Shown: in pieces, positions 1 through 5,972 of the stretch
Layout of the letters: each line of letters begins with the position of its first letter
Numbering within the stretch: position 1 is the stretch's first letter
Assembly (NCBI GenBank): GCA_018716805.1
Contig: DVJL01000097.1
Location: forward strand, 1-39,462
Direction of reading: 5' to 3'
DNA from: Candidatus Faecivicinus avistercoris
Lineage (GTDB): Bacteria; Bacillota; Clostridia; Christensenellales; Aristaeellaceae
Length of the DNA stretch: 39,462 nucleotides
Made by a program: the position numbers and the translations under genes
Notes under the pieces: generated by a model
The model's database searches: none
Told to the model about the DNA's origin: nothing
Seen by the model: the letters and a program-made list of their open reading frames with translations, nothing else

Positions 1-1532
1 CTCCACTCATTTTCAAACATCAGCACGCTGCGGCCCGCGCGGTCGACGGCGACGGCGGTCGTGGACGTCAGCCGCAGCCTGTCGACGGGCTTCGGCGTCT
101 CGACCACCCAGCGCACGAACCGGAACGGCAGCGCCTCGCGCACGATGTCGACGTTGTACTCGCTCTTGAGCCGGTACTCGAGCACATCCATCTGCAAGAC
201 GCCGACCACGCCGGCGATCATCTCCTCGCGGCCGATGTTCGGGCGCTTGAAGGTCTGGATCGCGCCCTCCTGCGAAAGCTGGTTGACGCCCTTCAGAAAC
301 TGCTTGCGCTTCATCGAGTCCTCGGGCGAGACGCGGCAGAAGTACTCCGGCGCGAACAGCGGAATGCCGGAATAGCGCACCGGCGCGCCGGTGCAGATCG
401 TGTCGCCCAGCCGGAAGATGCCGGGATCGAACAGGCCGATGATGTCGCCGGGATAGGCGACGTCGACCGTCTCGTGCTCCTGCGCCATGAACGCCTGCGG
501 CTGCGCGAGCTTGATGCGCGAATTCGTCGACGAATGCCACACCGTCATGCCCTTCTCAAACACGCCCGAGCAGACGCGCATGAACGCCAGCCGGTCGCGG
601 TGCGCGGGGTTCATGTTGGCCTGGATCTTGAAGATGAAGCCGGTGAACTTGTCGTCGTCCGGCTGGATCAGGCCGGCGTCCGCCTTTCGCGGCGTGGGCG
701 ATTTGGTGTAGGTCAAAAAGCGCTTCAGGAACGGCTCGACGCCGAAGTTGTTCGTCGCGGAGCCGAAGAACATCGGCGTCAGCTGGCCGGCGAGCACCTT
801 GTCCAGATCGAACGGATCGCCGGCGACGTCGAGCAGCTCGACGTCCTCCACCAGTTTGTCGTAGTAATCCCGCCCGATGATCTCCGCGCACGCGGGATCG
901 TCGAACGACACCGTGCGCACCTCGACCTGCGTCTGGCCGTGATCTCCGCCGCGGTACAGTTCGATCTGGCGCGTGTCGCGGTGGTAGACGCCCTTGAAGT
1001 CGCCGTGGATGCCGATCGGCCAGTTCACCGGGCACGACCGGATGCCCAGCACCTGCTCGATCTCCTCCATCAGCTCAAACGGGTCGCGCCCCGCGCGGTC
1101 CATCTTGTTGACGAACGTGAAGATCGGGATCGACCGCAGGCGGCAGACCTTGAACAGCTTGATCGTCTGCTCCTCAACGCCCTTTGCGTTGTCGATGAGC
1201 ATCACGGCGCTGTCGGCCGCGACGAGCGTGCGGTAGGTATCCTCGGAGAAATCCTGATGCCCCGGCGTATCGAGGATGTTGATGCGGTAGCCGTCATAGT
1301 CGAACTGCATCGCCGACGAGGTCACCGAGATGCCGCGCTGCTTCTCGATCTCCATCCAGTCGGAAGTCGCGTGCCGCGCGGCCTTTCGGGCCTTGACCGA
1401 GCCTGCCTGCCGGATTGCGCCTCCGTAGAGCAGCAGCTTTTCGGTCAGCGTCGTCTTGCCGGCGTCCGGATGCGAAATGATGGCGAAGGTGCGCCTGCGC
1501 GCCACCTCGGCCTTGAGCTCTGGATGTTCCAT
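1..1532 (-). CDS. prfC: Peptide chain release factor 3 (RF3), 3' end cut by window
   Basis: Translational GTPase that recycles RF1/RF2 from the ribosome after termination; cytosolic. The reading frame is open from an ATG at 1532 to the window edge (510 codons), so roughly the last 15-20 residues of a ~525-residue family are missing. The G1 P-loop HPDAGKTT lies near residue 21, followed by RGISVTSS (G2), DTPGHQDFSEDTYRT (G3, the RF3 form) and NKMDR (G4). The DTPGHQDFSEDT motif and the C-terminal RF3-type domain separate it from EF-G. The start is set by AGGAGG seven bases upstream. It has a leader of about 360 nt and its own promoter (1902-1931), and is divergent from the nitroreductase operon. 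Confidence 0.95.
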   Translation of the reverse strand, partial: MEHPELKAEVARRRTFAIISHPDAGKTTLTEKLLLYGGAIRQAGSVKARKAARHATSDWMEIEKQRGISVTSSAMQFDYDGYRINILDTPGHQDFSEDTYRTLVAADSAVMLIDNAKGVEEQTIKLFKVCRLRSIPIFTFVNKMDRAGRDPFELMEEIEQVLGIRSCPVNWPIGIHGDFKGVYHRDTRQIELYRGGDHGQTQVEVRTVSFDDPACAEIIGRDYYDKLVEDVELLDVAGDPFDLDKVLAGQLTPMFFGSATNNFGVEPFLKRFLTYTKSPTPRKADAGLIQPDDDKFTGFIFKIQANMNPAHRDRLAFMRVCSGVFEKGMTVWHSSTNSRIKLAQPQAFMAQEHETVDVAYPGDIIGLFDPGIFRLGDTICTGAPVRYSGIPLFAPEYFCRVSPEDSMKRKQFLKGVNQLSQEGAIQTFKRPNIGREEMIAGVVGVLQMDVLEYRLKSEYNVDIVREALPFRFVRWVVETPKPVDRLRLTSTTAVAVDRAGRSVLMFENEW

Positions 1533-1836
1533 ATTTTTCCTCCTCTAAGGAACAGGATCGGCAATCCGCGCCAGCGGCCGCTTGCGAACCGTCGCGCGGC
1601 GGCAAGCCGGATGGGCGAAAATTGCCGGAATTGCTCTTGAGCGCGTTTGAAAATCGCCAAAAAATGCAGATTTGGCGGCTCCTCCGCTCGCCCGGCACTT
1701 CGGCTTCCCGCCTTTGCGAAACAGGCGGAAACTCGCTCAGTCGCGGAGCACCGCTTTCAAACGCCCTCCAAGGCGGCGCACCGCTCCCTTTGCGCGGCGC
1801 CGCCCTGAGTTTCGTTCATCGCGTCTCGGATACAGG

Positions 1837-1866
1837 TCAATGCGGTCTGCTTTGCCGTCCGGCCAT
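1837..1866 (-). CDS. Possible 9-residue leader peptide upstream of prfC
   Basis: A short frame, MAGRQSRPH then TGA, begins 30-40 nt after the predicted transcription start. It is preceded by a perfect AGGAGGAG (1873-1880) at six-base spacing, as good a ribosome site as any in the window. It lies about 300 nt upstream of prfC. An upstream ORF in a release-factor leader could link prfC expression to termination efficiency, but no attenuator partner structure was proven by eye. It could also be chance. Confidence 0.35.
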   Translation of the reverse strand: MAGRQSRPH

Positions 1867-1901
1867 GCACGTCTCCTCCTGAGCATAAAATCACAACTTA
1901 T

Positions 1902-1931
1902 ATTGTAGTATTTGCCGCATGGGCATGTCAA
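1902..1931 (-). promoter_or_regulatory. Sigma-A promoter for prfC
   Basis: On the minus strand TTGACA (1926-1931) is followed after 18 bases by TACAAT (1902-1907). It reads into the ~360-nt prfC leader (start near 1896). The leader carries GC-rich hairpins, including CGCCAAA/TTTGGCG near 1653-1678. No T-box signature was seen. Confidence 0.65.
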
Positions 1932-1948
1932 TCCCAGTTCGACGAGGT

Positions 1949-1977
1949 TTGCGTTAATTTGTGATCTGTGGTAAAAT
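1949..1977 (+). promoter_or_regulatory. Sigma-A promoter for nitroreductase operon
   Basis: TTGCGT (1949-1954), a 17-base spacer ending in TGG (extended -10), then TAAAAT (1972-1977). The leader to the ATG at 2084 is about 100 nt. It is back to back with the prfC promoter. Confidence 0.6.
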
Positions 1978-2083
1978 AAGGGAAAGGAAGCAGTGTTCAT
2001 AAGCCCGCGCCGCCGGCTTGAATTGCATCCGTTTTGTCAAAGAAATCCATTCATTTCAACCGGAACCGAAAGGAGCGTTTTCC

Positions 2084-2626
2084 ATGCGTCAACCTGAACT
2101 GCTGCAGACCATACTGAACCGCCGCAGCTATCGCGGCCGCTATGACGGCGCGCCCGTGCCGCGCGAGGACCTTCAGGCCATCCTCGAGGCCGGATTGGCC
2201 GCGCCGTCGGGCTGCAACAAGCAGACCACCTCGCTCATCGCCGTGGACGATCCCGCGCTGCTGGCCGACCTGAAGAAGCTGATCGGCCCGCCCGTCTGCG
2301 CAACTGCGCCGGCCATCATCTGCGTGCTGACCCGGCCGATCATCGCCTATGGCGACCGGACGTACTTCGTGCAGGACTATGCCGCCGCCATTGAGAACAT
2401 GCTGCTGGCCATCTGTGCGCTCGGCTATGCGAGCTGCTGGTACGAGGGTCACATCACCGACGCGGACGACATCGGCGGCCAGATGGCGAAGCGGCTCGGC
2501 GTGCCGGAGGATTACCGGCTCGTCTGCGCGCTGCCGGTGGGCGTCCCCGCCGCGCCGGTTCGCGAACCTCTGAAAAAGCCCTTCGCCGAGCGCGCGTGGT
2601 TCAACGGCTTCGGCGCAAAAGAATGA
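2084..2626 (+). CDS. Nitroreductase-family flavoprotein
   Basis: 180-residue FMN-dependent NAD(P)H oxidoreductase of the nitroreductase fold; the physiological substrate is unknown. The family pattern is clear: an N-terminal RRSYRGRYDG segment, then APSGCNKQ at about residue 42 (the flavin phosphate/ribityl site, usually ASSxxNxQ), and GYASCWYEGHI near residue 120. The length fits the short single-domain members that dimerise around two FMNs. The ATG at 2084 is chosen because AAAGGAG precedes it; an upstream in-frame ATG (2018) has no ribosome site. It is first in a three-gene run. The start region GAAAGGAGCGTTT is repeated almost exactly before the next gene. Confidence 0.85.
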   Translation: MRQPELLQTILNRRSYRGRYDGAPVPREDLQAILEAGLAAPSGCNKQTTSLIAVDDPALLADLKKLIGPPVCATAPAIICVLTRPIIAYGDRTYFVQDYAAAIENMLLAICALGYASCWYEGHITDADDIGGQMAKRLGVPEDYRLVCALPVGVPAAPVREPLKKPFAERAWFNGFGAKE

Positions 2627-2640
2627 AAGGAGCGTTTCCC

Positions 2641-2862
2641 ATGACAGAATATGAAGTGCTGGTCGAAACCATCAATCCCTGCGGCGGCGACCGCCATTCT
2701 ACAAAGGAATTCATTGACGTCGAGACCGATGATCCCACCCGCTGGGTGCGCGAAAACGGCCGCTTTCCCATCCTCGACGTCACCGAGACGCCTGAGGGCG
2801 ACCTCGTAGTCTCCACCGGTGACGAAGCCGGCAACCGCATACGCTATACATTTACTGAATGA
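2641..2862 (+). CDS. Small acidic protein of unknown function
   Basis: 73 residues (MTEYEVLVETINPCGG...), acidic, without signal peptide or membrane segment. I do not recognise a family. The alternating hydrophobic pattern at both ends (YEVLVETI, DLVVSTG) suggests a small beta-rich domain. The ATG at 2641 follows GAAAGGAGCGTTT, copied from the upstream gene's start region. It sits 14 nt after the nitroreductase and 40 nt before the MazG-like gene, so it is probably cotranscribed with both. Confidence 0.65.
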   Translation: MTEYEVLVETINPCGGDRHSTKEFIDVETDDPTRWVRENGRFPILDVTETPEGDLVVSTGDEAGNRIRYTFTE

Positions 2863-2902
2863 CCGGGCGATCATTTCGTCTAAAGAACCAGGAGGAATTT
2901 TC

Positions 2903-3265
2903 ATGGATCTGCGCATCTCCGAGCTGCTCGCCATGCAGCGCGAGCTTCAGGAACTGCACAGGGGCGACTGGGCGGACGTCGTGCCGTCCACCGCGCGCGA
3001 TCACCTGCTCTGGGGCGTCGGCGAAATCGGTGAGGTGATCGACATCATCAAAAAGCGCGGCGACGGCGAGATCATGGACAATCCCGAAACGCGCCGCCAC
3101 TTCATCGAGGAAATGGCCGACGTGCAGATGTACCTGCTCGACGTACTTCTTTGCTACGGCGTCACGGCGGAGGAATACAGCGAAGTCCACGCCCGCAAGC
3201 ACGCGCGCAACATGAAGCGCAATTACGCCGAGGAAACCCATCACCTCTTCGATGAAAAGCCGTGA
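2903..3265 (+). CDS. MazG-like nucleotide pyrophosphohydrolase
   Basis: 120 residues, predicted all-alpha. It carries the MazG/dUTPase-2 type acidic pattern: GEIGEVIDIIKKR (EExxE-like helix near residue 40) and, two helices later, EEMADVQMYLLDVL (E/ExxD near residue 72), the Mg2+-binding residues of all-alpha NTP pyrophosphatases. Such proteins hydrolyse non-canonical or excess NTPs to NMP and PPi in the cytosol. AGGAGG precedes the ATG at 2903. It is the last gene of the small operon. Substrate unassigned. Confidence 0.75.
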   Translation: MDLRISELLAMQRELQELHRGDWADVVPSTARDHLLWGVGEIGEVIDIIKKRGDGEIMDNPETRRHFIEEMADVQMYLLDVLLCYGVTAEEYSEVHARKHARNMKRNYAEETHHLFDEKP

Positions 3266-3650
3266 CCCCATGCGCGGCATCCGCCATTCGGAAACCGCGC
3301 CGGCTTCGCCGCCCCGAGTCCCCGCTAAGGCACAGCGCACCGGCGGCATCAAGCTCTGGCAATGCCGCCACATTGCGCCGGCGGCGCAGCCAACGCGATA
3401 AAGCCAATGACGTCACAACCGGGCAAGGCAATGCGGCGCAAAGAGAATGGCCTCAAGCGCCGCATTGTTCCGGCAGACACAGATTTGCATCATGCCGCCA
3501 ACCTGCCACAACTTTCCGCACCCATGGCGAATTATAGAAAATTCCTTCCCTCAATCAATGAAATGACTGAGCCACCACGACTCTTCGCGCCAAGCGCCCA
3601 CAAAGCCAGCAGCAATGCATCCCCTCCTCCATCCAAAATTTCCGGAATTT
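3266..3650. other. Intergenic stretch without a recognisable gene
   Basis: 385 bases after the MazG-like gene. The short frames here lack ribosome sites and do not resemble proteins. The first half is GC-rich, the last 150 bases AT-richer, leading into the tandem small-RNA genes. No terminator with a T-run was found directly behind the MazG-like gene. Confidence 0.6.
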
Positions 3651-3651
3651 G

Positions 3652-3694
3652 TTCACAATTCGCTCATACGCAGTTCACTCCCCACGCCTATAAT
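3652..3694 (+). promoter_or_regulatory. Activator-type promoter of small RNA copy 1 (three 11-bp-spaced repeats)
   Basis: TTCAC at 3652, CTCAT at 3663 and TTCAC at 3674 are exactly 11 bp apart. A perfect TATAAT lies at 3689-3694. No good -35 hexamer exists at the right distance (ATACGC), so the repeats probably bind an activator. Direct repeats at 11-bp spacing between about -50 and -20 are what PhoB/PhoP-type (OmpR-family) response regulators use; assigning the site to phosphate control is inference. Confidence 0.6.
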
Positions 3695-3700
3695 ACAATC

Positions 3701-3798
3701 ATCGGCTTGAGCAACCGATAAAAGTCTTCTTCATCGATTTCCGTTACCCCCTTTTTATTGAAGGAACCGCCTTGAGCAAGCGGTTCCTTCTCCTTTTT
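3701..3798 (+). ncRNA. Putative small RNA, copy 1 (two hairpins with identical loop)
   Basis: Expected to start seven bases after TATAAT, exactly at a hairpin: ATCGG (3701-3705), loop CTTGAGCAA, CCGAT (3715-3719). A linker of about 40 nt follows, partly conserved with copy 2 (TTCTTCATCGATTTCC) and ending C/U-rich. It ends with a perfect 10-bp stem (3761-3770 with 3780-3789) carrying the same CTTGAGCAA loop, followed by CTCCTTTTT as a Rho-independent terminator. The transcript would be about 98 nt. No open frame with a ribosome site lies inside. I cannot match it to an RNA family I know. The unpaired CU-rich linker could pair with Shine-Dalgarno regions. Confidence 0.55.
3761..3798 (+). terminator. 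Terminator of small RNA copy 1
   Basis: AAGGAACCGC (3761-3770), loop CTTGAGCAA, GCGGTTCCTT (3780-3789), then a T-rich tract CTCCTTTTT. Confidence 0.75.
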
Positions 3799-3834
3799 GG
3801 CAAGCGTGCGGCGCACCGGAAATTCCCGCGTTTG

Positions 3835-3877
3835 TTCACAATTCGCTCATCCGCAATTCATCGTCCTCCCCTATAAT
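3835..3877 (+). promoter_or_regulatory. Activator-type promoter of small RNA copy 2
   Basis: The repeats TTCAC (3835), CTCAT (3846) and TTCAT (3857), again 11 bp apart, precede TATAAT at 3872-3877. The last repeat stands 15 bp before TATAAT in both copies. Bases between the repeats and the -10 box have diverged, while repeats and -10 are kept. Confidence 0.6.
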
Positions 3878-3883
3878 ACAATC

Positions 3884-3974
3884 ATCGGCTTGAGCAACCG
3901 ATAAAGGGTTTCTTCATCGATTTCCATCCACTCCTAAAAAAGAAGGGAACCGCCTTGAGCAAGCGGTTCCCTTC
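3884..3974 (+). ncRNA. Putative small RNA, copy 2
   Basis: Paralogue of copy 1, 183 bp downstream. It has the 5' hairpin ATCGG / CTTGAGCAA / CCGAT (3884-3902), the conserved linker core TTCTTCATCGATTTCC, and a 12-bp 3' stem (3942-3953 with 3963-3974) with the same nine-base loop. One stem pair differs from copy 1 through insertion of matching G and C on both sides, so pairing is kept. No clear T-run follows on the plus strand, so the 3' end is uncertain. Confidence 0.5.
3934..3974 (-). terminator. Terminator for the alcohol dehydrogenase (shared with small RNA copy 2)
   Basis: Read on the minus strand, the 12-bp stem at 3942-3974 is followed at once by TTTTTT (plus-strand A-run 3936-3941). 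It lies 26 nt past the dehydrogenase stop. The same hairpin is therefore used from both sides. Confidence 0.7.
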
Positions 3975-4000
3975 GATTCGTATTGTCTTGTATTGCCCGG

Positions 4001-5182
4001 TCAGCGGTCGGCGATTCGGAGGATGGCCTCGATGTCCTCGGTCTTCATCGGGAAGGCGCCGCCGGTGGTCTGGTCGGCCAGGTTGGTCTTCTTGGTCTTG
4101 GCGGCGAGCGCGGGAATGTCCTCGGTGCGCGCGCCGAGCTCCTTGAGCGTGATGGGCATGCCGATGTCCTTCAAAAACGCCTCGTGCGCCTCGATTCCGG
4201 CGAGCGCGGTGCGCTCGGGGTGTTCAAAGTCCATGTCGCAGCGATAGACGCGCACGGCGAACTGCGCAAACCGCATCACGTCCTTGTGCATCTGATAGCG
4301 CATCCATGCAGGGAACACGACGGCCAGTCCCGCGCCGTGCGCGACGTCGTACAGCGCGGACAGCTCGTGCTCGATCTGGTGGGAGCCAAAGTCGCTGACG
4401 CGGCCGACGCCGACGGTATCGTTGTGCGCGATCGTGCTCCCCCACATGAGCTGAGCCTGGGCGTCGTAATCCTTCGGGTTCCGAACGGCGATGCGCGCCG
4501 CGCGGATCACGGCCTGCATGGCGCCCTCGCAGAGGCGGTCGGTCAGGTCGACTTCCTTTTCGCAAGTGAAATAGCGCTCCATGATGTGCGCGAGGATGTC
4601 CGTCGCGCCGCAGGCGATCTGATAGGGCGGCAGCGTCATGGCCAGTTCGGGGTTCATGATGGCGAATTTGGGCCGGTTCAGCTCGCTGCTCAGCCCGCGC
4701 TTGGTGAGCGTGGACGCCTGTGTGATGACGCAGCTGTTGGACGATTCGCTGCCCGCGGCGGCCATGGTCAGCACCACGCCAAACGGCGTCGTGCGCTCCG
4801 GCTGCGCCTTGCGGCAGAAAAAGTCCCAGAAGTCGCCGTCATAGCAAATGCCGTGCGCAATGGCCTTGGACGAATCGATCGCCGAGCCGCCGCCGACGGC
4901 GAGCACGAAATCGACACCCTCGCGCCGCGCAAGCTCGATGCCCTGATAGACGAGCGTGTCGCGCGGATTGGGCTGAACGCCTCCAAGCTCGACGTGCGCA
5001 ATGCCCTCCGCCTCCAGCGCCGCCTGAACGCGGCCGATCAAGCCCGATCGAACCGCCGAGCCGCCGCCATAGTGGATCAGCACCTTCTTGCCGCCGAGCG
5101 CGCGGATCTCGCGCCCAACCTCGTTTTCCGCACCGCGCCCAAACACAAACTTCGTGGGCACCTGATAAGTAAAATTCTTCAT
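4001..5182 (-). CDS. Iron/zinc-containing alcohol dehydrogenase, YqhD/BDH type
   Basis: 393 residues, the usual length for NADPH-dependent butanol/aldehyde reductases of the group III alcohol dehydrogenases. The N-terminal dinucleotide domain carries AVGGGSAIDSSK (95-106). The metal ligands are at Asp195, His199, His268 and His282, matching YqhD spacing (TDILAH, FGSHQIEHELS, YDVAHGAG). It reduces aldehydes to alcohols in the cytosol; the exact substrate cannot be read from sequence. The ATG at 5182 follows GGGAGGAG. It is monocistronic, with its own consensus promoter, a palindrome over the start site and a terminator behind it, so it is probably regulated independently. Confidence 0.92.
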   Translation of the reverse strand: MKNFTYQVPTKFVFGRGAENEVGREIRALGGKKVLIHYGGGSAVRSGLIGRVQAALEAEGIAHVELGGVQPNPRDTLVYQGIELARREGVDFVLAVGGGSAIDSSKAIAHGICYDGDFWDFFCRKAQPERTTPFGVVLTMAAAGSESSNSCVITQASTLTKRGLSSELNRPKFAIMNPELAMTLPPYQIACGATDILAHIMERYFTCEKEVDLTDRLCEGAMQAVIRAARIAVRNPKDYDAQAQLMWGSTIAHNDTVGVGRVSDFGSHQIEHELSALYDVAHGAGLAVVFPAWMRYQMHKDVMRFAQFAVRVYRCDMDFEHPERTALAGIEAHEAFLKDIGMPITLKELGARTEDIPALAAKTKKTNLADQTTGGAFPMKTEDIEAILRIADR

Positions 5183-5261
5183 GCTTCTCCTCCCTTCAGG
5201 GCTTCGCCCCGAGCACCCGCCTGTGAAAACCGCTCCATTCGGCAGCGCTGTCCCGCAGCCT

Positions 5262-5276
5262 GCAGGAGCCTCCTGC
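5262..5276. promoter_or_regulatory. Palindrome over the alcohol dehydrogenase transcription start
   Basis: GCAGGAGCCTCCTGC is a perfect 7-1-7 palindrome just downstream of the -10 box, covering the expected start near 5274. It could be a repressor operator or a 5' hairpin in the mRNA. A second hairpin, GGGGC-GAA-GCCCT, lies next to the ribosome site. Confidence 0.4.
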
Positions 5277-5280
5277 CGAC

Positions 5281-5309
5281 ATTATAACGCCGGCGAGAAG
5301 GGATGTCAA
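5281..5309 (-). promoter_or_regulatory. Perfect sigma-A promoter for the alcohol dehydrogenase
   Basis: On the minus strand TTGACA (5304-5309), 17 bases, TATAAT (5281-5286). This is a full consensus match, so strong basal transcription is expected unless it is repressed. The leader is about 92 nt. Confidence 0.85.
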
Positions 5310-5374
5310 GCCGCAGATCCTTTGCTGCGACTGGCTCTGCGGCGGGCAATCCCCGAGGGCATTCGGAAAGGGCC

Positions 5375-5445
5375 GGAAGACCGGCCGTTGGGAGGCGAGC
5401 TCAGGGCACAAGCCCAAATCCCGCACAGGAAACGGCCGGTCTTCC
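5375..5445. repeat. 15-bp perfect inverted repeat with nested hairpins
   Basis: GGAAGACCGGCCGTT (5375-5389) and its exact complement (5431-5445) enclose 41 bases that hold GGGC-ACAA-GCCC and an outer GGG/CCC pair. It lies upstream of the dehydrogenase promoter. It may end transcription arriving from the minus-strand operon, although no T-run follows. Confidence 0.5.
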
Positions 5446-5530
5446 CCAGAACCTATAAAGCCCAGAAATGCAGAGTTAAAGAAACAACCGCGGAAAACCG
5501 CGCGAATCGCCGAAACCAGTGAATAAAAAA

Positions 5531-5920
5531 CGTTGCGGCGGCAGTCCGGCGCCGAAAATCCATGCGGACGTGCCGCCGCACAGGCGGTTCGCTCAGCACT
5601 GAAAATCAATGTTGACATGCCGCCGCATGGGCGGTTCGCCCAGCACGGGAAATCCATGCAGACATGCCGCCGCACAGGCGGTTCAATCCAGCACTGAAAA
5701 TCAATGTTGACATGCCGCCGCATGGGCGGTTCGCCCAGCACGGGAAATCCATGCAGACATGCTGCGACGGCGGTTCAGTCCGGCAGCGGAATTCCATGCG
5801 GACGTGCCGCCGCATGGGCGGTTCGCCCAGCACGGGAAATCCATGCAGACATGCTACGACGGCGGCTCAGTCCGGCAGCAGAAATCCATGCGGACGTGCC
5901 GCCGCGACGGCCGGCAGCGC
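5531..5920. repeat. Minisatellite: about eight tandem 45-48 bp units
   Basis: Units begin at 5561, 5608, 5655, 5703, 5750, 5795, 5842 and 5887 (spacing 47, 47, 48, 47, 45, 47, 45), with a decayed unit before the first. Each reads like CATGCAGACATGCCGCCG followed by a GGCGGTTCGCCCAGCACGG half. At least four sequence flavours occur, and two alternate so that blocks of ~94 bp repeat. Most units hold CCGCC/GGCGG, and many a competing GGGCG-GTT-CGCCC. The period is not a multiple of three and the frames break, so it is not coding. Confidence 0.9.
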
Positions 5921-5972
5921 TTCGCGCTCAGCCGAAAAACTCCCGCCTGCGCTGTCCTGCGCCATGGCGCGC

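Noticed and set aside
1533-1895. T-box or other aminoacyl-tRNA-sensing leader for prfC
   Set aside because: No T-box consensus (AGGGTGGNACCGCG) and no antiterminator pairing were found.
3764-3970. The two CTTGAGCAA hairpins as nothing but terminators
   Set aside because: A plain terminator would not explain the same loop on the promoter-proximal stems, the conserved linker core and the conserved spaced promoter repeats in both units.
5561-5920. CRISPR array
   Set aside because: Units are contiguous and similar along their whole length; there are no unique spacers between constant repeats, and no cas genes nearby.
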